Source of the DNA: Hofstenia miamia
Lineage: Eukaryota; Xenacoelomorpha; Acoela
Length of the DNA: 64,000 bases
Direction of reading: 5' to 3'
Assembly (NCBI GenBank): GCA_004352715.1
Contig: SCFE01000106.1
Location: 1,202,998-1,266,997, forward strand
Under the pieces are notes generated by a model that did not search any database, was not told where the DNA came from, and worked only from the letters and a program-made list of their open reading frames with translations. Positions within the stretch are counted from its first letter, which is position 1; every line of letters starts with the position of its first letter. The translations under genes and the position numbers were made by a program. This document shows positions 11,523 to 23,741 of the stretch, piece after piece.

Positions 11523-14500
11523 ATAATAGTTATGTTTCCCAGGAAAAATTTTCTACATTGAGTTTCCAATGATATTAATGAGTGCGTATTTACGATATAG
11601 ATTTTAAAATAGTCCAGACAACGAAATTTGCATTTTTCGTCCCCTACTTTGATAAATTGTGCCACTCTGTGTTGCCATCATTTGTAAATTAAAAACTTCA
11701 TTTATGTGATGTACATCAAGCAGGGGCATCACCAGAATTTGGGGCTACCGGGCGTGGACATCCCCCGAGAAAGTGTCGTCTTAATGAAAAATTCGGAAAA
11801 TTTAAAGTTGAACTAGTACCGTAGTTAGCCTTGATAATTTTGATGTAGAAATCATCATAAAACTGCTGTTATTGAGCTACAAAAAGTGTTACATCAAGAT
11901 TCATGCATAAATTTAAGTTTCTCACTCAATCTAAGGACCATTGAATTTTGCTACACCTTTTCAACAATGTCAAGTCACACATACCGGTAGTATGAGATCA
12001 CATAACAAAGTAGTTCTGAAAGGATTACACAGGAAATTAATTGAAAATATCTAATAAAATTAAATTTTAATGCACACAAATTTTCAATTCATCTTTGTTT
12101 TAGTCTTTTAACACAAAAGTTACTAATTGTATTTATGATATTTATGAGATTTCCCTGAACAATAAGGAGGTATATTAACCCTGTAATGCGTAATCAGAAT
12201 AGACATATTCAAAAAATATTTTAGTATTTTATTATTCCATCTTGAGCATGTAAATATTTCATTAGTTTTTCTGGTTTAGTTGCATATTTGCAACCCCGGA
12301 CAGTAGAGGTACGGGAAATTGCAAATTGAATATGTTCATAAAATTGTTTGAAAACGTTCAAGTGAGTTGAATGAGCTCTTATCAGGACATCATCGTTCAA
12401 TTTCAATGTATAGGAAGCCTTTTATGGACATAAGCTACTAGGATGATTTATATTATCATCTGTACGTGTGAATAATTTTATGGTCCCTACATTTATTTGG
12501 GTACATAATATTTGTATCTACAGCTCATCTACAATAGAATTCATTAAAAAATTAAAAGCTATGAATAGTAATTTGATATACAATATATAAGATCACGTTT
12601 TAAAGATATTAACATTTGCTTTATGATGCCCTCACTGCCCGAGTTGCAAATTTGCGACTTCACTTTATTTAATGAATTTAGCAGCTAACAACAGACTAAA
12701 GTCATTCAAAATGATTGTATTGCTGACTTTACAGTTTTTTTAGTAGAGAAGTATTTTTGTGTGTCCTTCTTTCAAATTTGAAATATAGTAAAATGCAGGA
12801 TTTTGTTTTGTTTGAAAAAATATAAGTCTACTAAAAGTCACCAAGAATCCTATTTCAATGCCAAAGTTGAGTAAATCACAAATGATATGTGTTTAGTATG
12901 CACTGTGGGTAAGTAAGCAATTAAGTATATACAAGCTTGAAATTACACACGGGTTTAACTGAAATTGCAAATTTTTAACTATGGGCATTATTGTATGTAT
13001 ATTCTTCAGCTACCATATCATATTTTTCAAATGGCAGAGCAACCAAGCCGTCGTAGTAAGGCAGCCTCCAAATTGCGGTTCCTGGAAAACCGCCAATGTC
13101 TTAGAGGGCGGGTCATGGTACGGATCTCATATTTACAGAGGATGTTAAGCTATGGGATAAATGAAATTGTTGCTATGTGTACTTTGTGCACATGAGGTCT
13201 ACTTTGTGATGAAAAAATGGCTGCTTCGTTGAAGCACTGCCAGCAAGATTGCTATCGGTTTCTACAAAATCATAAGCTTATCATTATCATATTAATTATT
13301 TTTTATTTCTTCAGAATTACAAGAATGATATTTTTTTATTTTGCGCAAATTGAAATGCTCTTGCTATGATACGTCTACAATAGTGTTCAACAAATTTGAT
13401 TTGAATCACCATGCATGTTCAAAACGGCATCAACTGAGACTGTTTCTCTGATTCTCTGTCAAATCAAATGACATTGCTCAATTTGTTAAGAGCTTCACAA
13501 CTTTCCCTTGATGTTTTACTCAAAAGCCTCAATAATTCTTTTGTACCAGATCGTAATTTTTACTCGCATTGTAAAACCCAGGTAAATCGTCCCTAATTTC
13601 AACCGAACTCCTTCCTTAACATATTCATTTACACAGCACAGTCTCTGAAAGTTTTTAAGATCAGCGCCCATGGCTTCATGTGTTCGATGCTGATTGCTAT
13701 ACATCGATTGTCATTTAAATGCCTTCATTGCAATATAAAGATGTCTTAAACTGCTCTCCAAAAATATAGGATATTTGAGAGCTTGGGACACCTGAATAAT
13801 AAATCTGGCGATGTGCATCACGTCAAGTATTATCATTGGATAATCTACTAAAACAACTCTTTTTCTTCAATTAAAAATTGAAATACTTAAATATCAACTT
13901 AATGTGAAAATCGAATACATCAAGTGCGATAATGTTGTGAACATGCACTGCTATAAAAAATAATCAAAAGCAATTGTTTGCATATTGCATCAACAGCAGC
14001 TCTATACCAATATTATTTTATGTAATGGTGTTTAAAGAAAGAGATAATTGGTCATTTTGATTGGTATGGTGAACTTTCATAGTGAATGTTTATAAGCTTT
14101 AACGCACTGAGGTATAAAATATCAATAACCGAGTTGGGGGCCCTTCTTTTATTTTAAAAAGGGAAAGATACACCTTTGAACTGCAGTTTTGCCAATTTTC
14201 AAAAGAATAACTTCTTTCGTTTCGATTTTATATAAAAATTAAGTTGTGACGTCATCATCATTTTTTTTCGAAAAATGTAGGTCAAAAAGAACCTAAAGTT
14301 AATTGAGCATTAAAAATAAGAGGATGCTGTTTATTTAACTTCTATTATTTCTAATTATTGTCAAAGACTTACTCTAACAAAAATCTACTCTCAAGGTAAA
14401 ATAGTATTGATATTTCTTAGAATGACCAAATAATCATGGTCGCTCCACCTCAAGAGAGTGCTATTTTTCCCTCCGAACAAAAATTACAAAATCACGATAT

Positions 14501-15103
14501 ATGATTATATCTAAATTCGAAGAAATTGATAAGAAAATTCCGCAGCACACAACCTTTCTTCTCCCATCACATGGGGGGGGTGCCATTTTTAAGCCCTAGG
14601 TCAAGCATCAATGTCTTTAATAACGTGGGCCACTTTCTATCTGGAATATTTTGTCAATATTTATTTGCTGTACTCAAAATTTCATGTTTTTCTTATTTTA
14701 GATTTGGCGCCGCTAACCCTCCCTCAATGGATGTATAACAATGATTTTTACCACAAACCTTCAATACCCCTTTTATAAGATCGACTATTTTGTTGCTATA
14801 ACAACTGATCATAATAAGAAAGTATATAAGGATCGCCCATGTGGAATTTTTTCATCCTCACAGTCCTGACTCTTAATAATAATGACTCAATCAAAGCAAT
14901 TGTATAAATATATCGATATCTCTCAAAATATTAAATATTTCAAATGATTTTTTCCTTCCCCGTTTAGAAAATATTTGGTTTTAACTTTATCTTGTTCCAA
15001 AATAATTTTTTAGAAATACTCAGAAAAACTCAGCCGAAAAAATTATGTTCAAGCAAAGTTATGGACAAAATTAGTATGGGGCCGATTCCCCTCCCCCACT
15101 ACC
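11523..15103. other. Intergenic, nothing firmly recognised
   Basis: Contains weak coding-like patches at 12221-12406 (minus), 12965-13290 (plus) and 13516-13704 (minus), none of which I could assign. A G-run and C-rich patches occur at 14570 and 15085-15115. They may be parts of old transposons, but no terminal repeats were found. Confidence 0.35.
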
Positions 15104-15576
15104 CCCTATCCCCCTCTCAATTTATTTAGAGCTAGTGATAAGGGAAATATGATGTTGTGTATATCAGTGAACTGATATATTTTTATTGCAATTAATAAGC
15201 TAGTATTGGTGCATAATTTAAGAACAAATTTAATTTATGGTAAATTTCACTAAAGGTACTTGTATTTTTGTTTGAAATAATTGTTCATTTCATGAATTTA
15301 CACCACTAATTTAAAAAAAAACACAAATCACTCACATTCTATATGTTTAGCAAAATCATAGTATATACTGAAAATATATAAATTGACATCATTATAGAAC
15401 ATTCTGGATCTTCACAAATTCGTATTTATAACAACATATAAAATTTCACCTCTGTGTGTTTTTCCCTGCTTTTTTTAATTACAGAAGGTACAATTCAAAG
15501 CAGACTCATGAAATTTAGGTACTACAGTAAATACTAAAATTCTAGTTCAATGTTGATTTTGTAGAAAGTCCAGTCC
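15104..15576. repeat. Left copy of a direct duplication ending at a single N
   Basis: This 473-base stretch is repeated at 15578-16050 with a few substitutions; one lone N (15577) separates them. It is most simply two alleles placed in tandem by the assembler. Confidence 0.88.
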
Positions 15577-15577
15577 N

Positions 15578-16050
15578 CCCTATCCCCCTCTCAATTTATT
15601 TAGAGCTAGTGATAAGGGAAATATGATGTTGTGTATATCAGTGAACTGATATATTTTTATTGCAATTAATAAGCTAGTATTGGTGCATAATTTAAGAACA
15701 AATTTAATTTATGGTAAATTTCGCTAAAGGTACTTGTATTTTTGTTTGAAATAATTGTTCATTTCATGAATTTACACCACTAATTTTAAAAAAAACACAA
15801 ATCACTCACATTCGATATGTTTAGCAAAATCATAGTATATACTGAAAATATATAAATTGACATCATTATAGAACATTCTGGATCTTCACAAATTCGTATT
15901 TATAACAACATATAAAATTTCACCTCTGTGTGTTTTTCCCTGCTTTTTTTAATTACAGAAGGTACAATTCAAAGCAGACTCATGAAATTTAGGTACTACA
16001 GTAAATACTAAAATTCTAGTTCAATGTTGATTTTGTAGAAATTCCAGTCC
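15578..16050. repeat. Right copy of the 15104-15576 duplication
   Basis: Nearly identical to the left copy (for example 'ttcgct' against 'ttcact' near 15720, and 'gaaattcc' against 'gaaagtcc' at the end) and continuing into unique sequence. Confidence 0.88.
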
Positions 16051-16449
16051 CGTACTTTTAAATAATTTACAAGGAGGCTCAATTTTAGAGTAGAGTATTT
16101 TGAATAGTATACATGTATTTTAACCAAATTTAACTTCTCAACCAATAAAATCCAACATCATCAAATATTCCAAACCCAAGCATAGCTCAAACAAGAGAAC
16201 GCTGGTTTTCTACTCGAATTAACAAGGTGAGTTGAGGTCCTCTGAGCACTTCCTAGAGTGCACTCATTCATATTCATGTTCACAGAAATAAATGCTTTAC
16301 AATTATATTAGAATTTGATTGCTAGTGGTGTAAAAACATTGCTACTAATTGAGCTTCAATAAATGACTTATAAAGGGAGCCCAAAAGTTATACATGCGTA
16401 TAACTCAAAAAGCATTAAATGTACAAAGATAAAATTAGCCTCGTATGAA

Positions 16450-16770
16450 AGATTATATTGTCAAGTTTAAGTTAAGCTGTTGAAGACACCGTTTCACATT
16501 TTTTTCACAATTTACTATCACTTCAGTCATGGTGTTCGGTTTAATTGAGGAGAGATTTTCATAGATAGCTTCATTTAGGGTATTAATATTGTTTGGTCTT
16601 GTTTTAATTCATTTTGAGATACCCCCAATGAAAGTCCAAAACTGAGAAGTCAGGCCATGAAAAATCGGTGGGTCTGAATTAACCTTGTTTCCAAAAAGAA
16701 ATTTTAACTTAGTTCTGGCCATAGATGTGTGAGCATTGGAACCGAGATGTCTGGATGAATATCACCACTG
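16450..16770 (-). pseudogene. C-terminal remnant of a mariner-type (DDE) transposase
   Basis: On the minus strand a degraded frame gives FGNKV, FWTFIGGISK, a stop, then IKTRPNNINTLNEAIYENL and NCEKNVKRCLQ. This matches the usual end of mariner-related transposases: the block around the third catalytic residue, a 'TRP..I..L...I' helix, then a final 'N...R...C' segment. No intact catalytic motif and no terminal repeats are seen. It is a short fossil upstream of syndecan exon 1A. Confidence 0.55.
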
Positions 16771-17151
16771 AGTGGGTCAAATAAACATTCATTATAGCTT
16801 ATGTAAAACTCTTGAAGATGCAATTTTTCATATTGTTTTCATTTTATCTTTCTATATTTAAAAATTTTTAAGTTATAGGCTTTTACTTTTAAATAGTTTT
16901 TAAGTCACCTTATATAATATTTGTAAAACATGATTCAATGGTCAAAATAGGTTCGAAATTCCCCCTGTTAATGCAAAATTAAGCATTCCTTGTATTTTGC
17001 ATTTATTGGTGTTTGATGTGAAGGTGCGTATTCATTGTTAGATATTAATATTTACTTTCTCATGCAGATATATATATATATATACCTTTCAAGAAACTGA
17101 TATTAGTTGAAGCTTTACAGTGTTATGAATGTGTGAGGGGAACCTTCAATA

Positions 17152-17205
17152 ATGAAGTTTTCATTCAAAATTGTAGCACTACTGGTTATCCACTGCTCTA
17201 TTCAG
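17152..17205 (+). CDS. Syndecan exon 1A: alternative signal peptide
   Basis: An ATG at 17152 opens an 18-codon exon, MKFSFKIVALLVIHCSIQ, that ends CAG|GTAATA in phase 0. It is a textbook signal peptide: a basic start, a hydrophobic core and small or polar residues near the end. It mirrors exon 1B at 42625 in length (54 nt), opening Met-Lys-Phe, final Gln and splice phase, so the two look like duplicated first exons. A possible splice acceptor upstream (catgcag at 17061-17067) suggests the 5' UTR may be spliced. The next phase-0 exon on the strand is 2A at 23676. Assignment to syndecan rests on this pairing and on phase, not on transcript evidence. Confidence 0.65.
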
Positions 17206-17929
17206 GTAATAGTCTGGTTTTATTTTTTCAAAAACATAAATTTTATTAAAATATTGAAATATTTCACACAAAATGAATGGGAAATTTGTTCGAAATGTTG
17301 TTGAAAATTTATAAATTGATTAATATGAGAAAAAATTTAATATCGGGTACTGTTAGATACGGGTGTGTACGGGTAGCACAATATTTTCTGTCCAGTGCTC
17401 CTACATTAAAAAAGGTTTACTCGCACATCCCTACTCATATGTAAAGTTGACTAAAACTCTTTTTTCGAGAAATCAATCAAAGCATTGTATGATCAGGATG
17501 TTGATAAGATTGTTGCCTCATTCTCATTTACATCTTCATGCAGACCGTAATTCAAACTCTTGTAAAAGCAGGTCCAAGGAGAATATTCTGCTAAGAGGTA
17601 GTAATAAAGATTTATGAAGATTACGCTCAACACAAAAGTGAAAACAAAGAATTAGTCGCACTGCAGTGTGAAGCATTATTGAGCCTACAAGCATCTCTTC
17701 TATTGGTGAAGAAGAAAGGAATAGCAGCCTAAGCCATTTCATTGGCATATTTTCATCTTTTTATAGCATTGCTCCTATTGTGAGGTGAAAACCTTACCTC
17801 AACTGTCACATATTTATTTATAGTTAGTCATATAGGGTATCCTTTGTCACACATTTCTGACTAATATGACGATTCAGAAAAATGCCAAAACAAAATTTAA
17901 TTCACATATTCATATGTAACCACAATTGT
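17206..17929. other. Intron sequence
   Basis: Start of the intron after exon 1A. Short open frames on both strands at 17363-17748 have no recognisable motif. Confidence 0.5.
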
Positions 17930-18720
17930 TCTCAGTAATAAAATAAGTAAGCTCGATTTTATCCAAGATTTCGTCAAGGATAGGACACTCCATGATGGGA
18001 AGGCTGCTTCCCTTGGATATCTTAATGAGTTTAAGATCTCGAACACCCCGCTGTAAAAAAACAGTTCCTTTGACTTTTCAGCACTTAAATATAAATTTTT
18101 GTTCTTAGAAATTTGTACTATTTTTTCTCTAGTTTTTAAATAATTTTCATAACCTGAATATGTTTGCGATTTCGAAATTGAATAGAAGATTCTAGTGTCA
18201 TCTGAATATTTACAAAAATCCCCCCTAGATTAAGAACATGCATGTTAATGTCGTTACTATATTCTGTTCTTGCGGTGTTCCTACCATGACCTCAGTGAAT
18301 TCTGTATGACTTCCATCTTTGAGGTTTATACATTGTCTCCAATTCTTCATATAATCGGATACGAAGGCAAAGTGTCTGTTTCTTCAATTTAGTTAATATA
18401 GTATTCTGTAATACGATATTGAAAACAATATTACCAACGCTAAATTAGTTTCACTGTCATCGAGACATTTCCCAATATGATCAATCGTAGTAATCAACGC
18501 ATCAGTCGTTGCAATCCATCGTTCCTTGAAACTGTACCAAATATTCTTCTAGGCCCAAACGATCAACACAAACAAGTAATTTCAGATTTGGACGGTTTGC
18601 AAATTGGATGGAACTGGGCTTTATTCCAACTATCAAAGTTGACTTCATCAAACCTTCGCTGGAAAATGTATATATATGAGACACATATTTCCTCAAAAAA
18701 TTCAAAGTAGAACCAAGCTG
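17930..18720 (-). pseudogene. Non-LTR retrotransposon reverse transcriptase remnant
   Basis: On the minus strand, broken frames show reverse transcriptase landmarks in the right order: a DALITTIDHIGKCLDDSETN block (the region before the first catalytic Asp in jockey/CR1-type enzymes), then YMKNWRQCI, then a degraded 'GxPQG' region (TPQE), then YSDDT, the active-site YxDD equivalent, at about 18190-18205. The frame changes several times. No endonuclease domain or element ends were identified. It lies antisense inside the proposed intron 1A. Confidence 0.7.
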
Positions 18721-20190
18721 GGATTTTCCCTAGGCTTTTGATTTTTGACTTGAAACATCCTTGAAAATTCTCTTTATCCTATCTTTTGTGACATATGGAT
18801 AGACAAGAACGACCCTATTGGTTTTCTTCCGAATTTTATTGCTTAAAGCAACCTTCCTGAGTTCTATCGCTTGTCCAATGGGTCAAATATTGCTTATTTT
18901 GCATATAATATTTCAAATAAAATCACAATTTGTTTTCATAAATGTACTCACAAGCAATATCAGTCTTGTGAATTTAAGTTAATAAAATTTTTTAGTCAGA
19001 AAGTTACTCTGTATGAAAAATGTTATCCAACTTATTGGGAATCATAGAAAAATAATTTTATAAAGTAAGACAGTTATCCCAAATTCATTTCTATCCCTAT
19101 TTTTGCAGCATTCAAACTTGTTGGTTGCTGTATAGATTATTTTTAGTTTGTCGACTGATAGCTGATATAAGTTGTACCTCAGCAGTTTCATAGCTTTTAT
19201 TGGTACTTAACATTAATGTGTTGCTAGGCGTTTTCAACTATTGGTAAACAAAATTTCTACTACAATCAATCTGACGAGTACACTTCAGCTAAAGTTACAT
19301 GATAAATGTGATAATGAATATTGCTTTTTAAATTTGCAGTTTCATCTTGCATTATTGTACTGATGTTGTAAAGGCTTAAACCTATACAGTTGAAGACATT
19401 GTATAAGCCTGTAATTATTTCAATGTATGAATGCCATCAATATAACTCAGATCATGCCTTTGGGTAACTCAAATACTGTCCCTTTAAAACTAGAAGTACC
19501 ATTACTCCTTGAGATTCATTTTAAATGTTGCATTTCAATTAAGTAACTATGTAAAGCAATCAAAAAAATAAATTTCTTATGGAAATTCAAATGAATGATC
19601 GATATTTTTGGAGGTTTACATACCTGCTGTTGTTTGTAATTAATGCATACAGAAGTAATCAAAATTTTAATTTGTGTCATTTTTTGAGACATTTGATACC
19701 TTTAGTGTTAACTACCTGATTCAGCTATAAAGAGTGGTGCTGTCAGACTTGATACCTCATTTTGGGCACGAACCCAAAATAGATCAAGAGTTACTGCACC
19801 TTAGTGTTGTGGCTAGAATCACCGGTGATATTATGAAAAACAAGTGTTGTACCTTAGAGCTAAATGAGTATGGAAGCAGTCAGGAGGTTCAAATGATATT
19901 GCTAAACCATTAAGGTTCTGTAGGAGGGCAATAATTGTATTGATTCCAATTTTATTTTGTCTCATTGAATTTAGCGTCAGTACTATGAAATTTTTTGGTC
20001 TCATGTCCCTATGACACAACTTTTATTTTTGCTGAAATCCTTGATCCCAGTTTTTCATTTTTGGCCCGAGTCCTACGTTAGTCCCAGCCTGACAACAATT
20101 GACTGAGACCGCAAACAAAATACAGTTTGTTCCTTTATCAAACAGCCTTCAAAAAACCAATCTACAGTAGCCGCTGGCCAATACTAGAAA
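18721..20190. other. Intron sequence, nothing recognised
   Basis: AT-rich with no coding block, RNA gene or terminal repeats that I could support. Confidence 0.45.
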
Positions 20191-21169
20191 GCGCAGGGAG
20201 CCTGACTTGTCTTATCACTAAGTAATACCCATTTTCCTTCTCGTGTTGTTGTTAAGAATGTGAAAGTTTGTACATTCGTTTACATAACGGGTCATTTTTA
20301 TAAATTCTAAAACTTCATTGTATAGTGAAATACTTAATATATTAGAAATTCAAGATTTCATGTTTGCATAAACAAAATGTAATGTATTCTTTACTAACAA
20401 CATTTTCATTGGAAAGAAGCTTTTTGCTTATATCCTTGACAAATTATGTATACAAGTAATATACTTCTAAGAATTTGAACACATGTTCATTTCCTTGTTA
20501 GTGTGGATTCTAACAATGTTTTTAATATCCTTTTCATAGAAAGTGTTTCAAAATTTGTTTTTAATATCCTTTTCATAGAAAGTGTTTCAAAATTCATTCT
20601 GACACATTTAAGATAACTTTTGGAAACTGCTTGCTATTGTATTAAATATATGTGTTTCTCAACATACGTTTTTTGCATTTTTCAACTAGTTTTAAAAACA
20701 AAATATATGTCATAAATTGTTTAGTATATTTTTGAAATAATCAGGCATTGACTTTGAACCTACCAAATTTTTATAAAATATCAAGTAAATTACTATTTTT
20801 TGTAGATATTAATAACAGCGTTGGTATACAGAACAGACATATATAGTTAATAGGATCACAATAAATTTTCTTCGTGTAAAATTCTAGTTGCAAGTGATAG
20901 GGTTTAGGGTAATGGTGCCATTTTTGCTTTCTTTTTATTGTGAGACAGAGCCTAATATATAGTAGGCTGTAAATGCTTACTTCAAAATGTTCAAAAGATA
21001 GCTTGGTATTAATAGAGGAAATTCAAGTTTCCAAATGTTTCAAAGAAAATATAATCACTTTGTTGCAACGAAGTAAATTTATGTACATATGTCAAATTAT
21101 TTCAGTATTTATCAAGGACTATGCTTATATTTGGAAAGTTAATTTCAATGCAGAGTATACAAAGTAGTC
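20191..21169. repeat. Left copy of a ~1 kb duplication ending at a single N
   Basis: Repeated at 21171-22110. The left copy is 39 bases longer because a 39-base unit is present twice in tandem (about 20519-20594) and once in the right copy. Scattered substitutions also separate them. The lone N at 21170 marks an assembly join. Confidence 0.9.
20519..20594. repeat. 39-base tandem repeat, two units
   Basis: The unit containing 'tttaatatccttttcataga' occurs at 20521 and again 39 bases later. The right-hand allelic copy has only one unit, so this is probably an insertion/deletion polymorphism. Confidence 0.85.
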
Positions 21170-21170
21170 N

Positions 21171-22110
21171 GCGCAGGGAGCCTGACTTGTCTTATCACTA
21201 AGTAATACCCATTTTCCTTCTCGTGTTGTTGTTAAGAATGTGAAAGTTTGTACATTCGTTTACATAACGGGTCATTTTTATAAATTCTAAAACTTCATTG
21301 TATAGTGAAATACTTAATATATTAGAAATTCAAGATTTCATATTTGCATGAACAAAATGTAATGTATTATTTACTAACAACATTTTCATTGGAAAGAAGC
21401 TTTTTGCTTATATCCTTGACAAATTATGTATACAAGTAATATACTTCTAAGAATTTGAACACATGTTCATTTCCTTGTTAGTGTGGATTCTAACAATGTT
21501 TTTAATATCCTTTTCATAGAAAGTGTTTCAAAATTCATTCTGACACATTTAAGATAACTTTTGGAACCTGCTTGCTATTGTATTAAATATATGTGTTTCT
21601 CAACATACGTTTTTTGCATTTTTCAAGTAGTTTTAAAAACAAAATATATGTCATAAATTGTTCAGTATATTTTTGAAATAATCAGGCATTGACTTTGAAC
21701 CTACCAAATTTTTATAAAATATCAAGTAAATTACTATTTTTTGTAGATATTAATAACAGCGTTGGTATACAGAACAGACATATATAGTTAATAGGATCAC
21801 AATAAATTTTCTTCGTGTAAAATTCTAGTTGCAAGTGATAGGGTTTAGGGTAATGGTGCCATTTTTGCTTTCTTTTTATTGTGAGACAGAGCCTAATATA
21901 TAGTAGGCTGTAAATGCTTACTTCAAAATGTTCAAAAGATAGCTTGGTATTAATAGAGGAAATTCAAGTTTCCAAATGTTTCAAAGAAAATATAATCACT
22001 TTGTTGCAACGAAGTAAATTTATGTACATATGTCAAATTATTTCAGTATTTATCAAGGACTATGCTTATATTTGGAAAGTTAATTTCAATGCAGAGTATA
22101 CAAAGTAGTC
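21171..22110. repeat. Right copy of the 20191-21169 duplication
   Basis: Starts with the same 'gcgcagggagcctgac' as the left copy and continues into unique sequence after 22110. The identical 64-codon frames in the two copies (20973 and 21914) are consequences of the duplication, not a gene family. Confidence 0.9.
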
Positions 22111-23236
22111 AATGTAGAAATATTTGGAGCAACAACAACGATGTACTTCTCTGATTTCTAACATTCTACAATGTAATTTATTCAATATTTATCTCATGCT
22201 TGTTATTTTTTAGTGGGATTCTTTTGATGTCGTAAGATTGAAAGCAAGGGTATATTTTTTTAAGAAATACCAACTATTTGATGATTGGGTGCTACTAAAT
22301 GTTATTTTCAATTGATTTTCGAACCATGTTGTATTTTTTACCAATTCAAATTTGTTGAAACAATTAATAATGACCTATTTCTAGTGTCATTGTTCAATAA
22401 TATAAAATTAAAACTGTTTTGCATAGTTCAATCTAAGCAAATTCTGGGATAACATTTTCAGAGTGCAGTTCTCGATTTTGGAGGAAGTGCAATAATAAAT
22501 GCATATGCATGCTGGCTGTGGTGGAAAAAAGTTCTTTAAACAATTGTAGTTCTAAAAAGGAAACTTAGAAAGGTTTTTAAAGGGATTGAAGAAATGCGTC
22601 ATTGATTTTTTTAAAGTTACTAAAATCATACTCCTTGAAGTGGCTAAGAAATCAGCACTGAAGTGTAAGGGTAGCACAGATAGAGTAATGCTAAAAGAGG
22701 ATTAGGACTTTTTATAAAATGCATTGTAGTTATTTGTCAACATAGAGCTAAGACATATCAACTTTGAGCATAAAACTTTGACTCACAAATCTTTCCTCTT
22801 TTAAAAAAATTTTCTAGCACAACAGCATTGACTGTAAGTTTGTGATAATAGTATAATGTGACTATTGTGATTTTTGTACCTATATTTGTAATTATGAAAA
22901 GAAAATGAGTTGAATTCTTCAGAATTGCTGTATGAGGTTGCGTGGTTGTGAATCGCCATAGTTTATAAAATTCGGACTATGTTTGTGTAATATGGTTTGA
23001 TTTTGTCAAATTCCGGCTGAATTATTCACTACATTGTTGAGTAACTATAGAGCTATTCTTAGGCTGCCATTTTCAGTAAAATGTATCATTGTTCTAAAAC
23101 ATTGTTTCAAATAATATTCTGTACATTCACTGCCACCATTGCGGACGTCATTATTCTATTAGCACTGCAGTTTGTTAGCAACAAAACATTTTGCTAGTAC
23201 ATTACCACATATATGATTTTTTGAAGTGTACATAGT

Positions 23237-23238
<2 letters not shown>
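22111..23238. other. Intron sequence, nothing recognised
   Basis: AT-rich with no coding block or terminal repeat that could be supported. Confidence 0.45.
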
Positions 23239-23267
<29 letters not shown>

Positions 23268-23654
23268 NNNNNNNNNNNNNNNNNNNNNNNNNNNNNNNNN
23301 NNNNNNNNNNNNNNNNNNNNNNNNNNNNNNNNNNNNNNNNNNNNNNNNNNNNNNNNNNNNNNNNNNNNNNNNNNNNNNNNNNNNNNNNNNNNNNNNNNNN
23401 NNNNNNNNNNNNNNNNNNNNNNNNNNNNNNNNNNNNNNNNNNNNNNNNNNNNNNNNNNNNNNNNNNNNNNNNNNNNNNNNNNNNNNNNNNNNNNNNNNNN
23501 NNNNNNNNNNNNNNNNNNNNNNNNNNNNNNNNNNNNNNNNNNNNNNNNNNNNNNNNNNNNNNNNNNNNNNNNNNNNNNNNNNNNNNNNNNNNNNNNNNNN
23601 NNNNNNNNNNNNNNNNNNNNNNNNNNNNNNNNNNNTATATATATATATATATAT
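23239..23654. repeat. TA microsatellite with 368-base gap
   Basis: TA runs at 23239-23267 and 23636-23654 around N at 23268-23635. The gap ends only 40 bases before exon 2A. Confidence 0.95.
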
Positions 23655-23675
23655 TTCTATGGGCAATCTTTTTAG

Positions 23676-23741
23676 ATTTGTAATTCATTTACAGACGTAC
23701 ATCTGAGTGGATCAGGTTCAGGATCATTGGAGTTCAACTTA
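23676..23741 (+). CDS. Syndecan exon 2A: Ser-Gly glycosaminoglycan-attachment exon
   Basis: Between the acceptor 'caatctttttag' and the donor TTA|GTAAGA lies a 22-codon phase 0/0 exon. Its core, LSGSGSGSLEF, holds three Ser-Gly dipeptides, the xylosylation site for heparan or chondroitin sulfate chains, with Asp and Glu nearby. It can follow exon 1A in frame and be joined to either 43702 or 45417, both phase 0. A second acceptor at 23691-23694 (acag) would put a stop in frame after a phase-0 exon, so 23676 is preferred. Like exon 1A, it has a counterpart downstream (43702-43794) with the same repeated Ser-Gly theme. Confidence 0.62.

Noticed and set aside
12165-12410. TTAACCCTG start resembling a piggyBac end
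   Set aside because: No inverted partner end was found, and the nearby 61-codon frame shows no transposase motif.
16940-16970. 'ggttcgaaattcc' resembling a tRNA B box
   Set aside because: No matching A box or acceptor stem nearby.
20895-20915. Telomere-like 'gggtttaggg'
   Set aside because: Only about two imperfect units, not an array.
20973-22108. Two identical 64-codon frames that look like a small gene family
   Set aside because: They are the same sequence in the two halves of an assembly duplication and have no motif.
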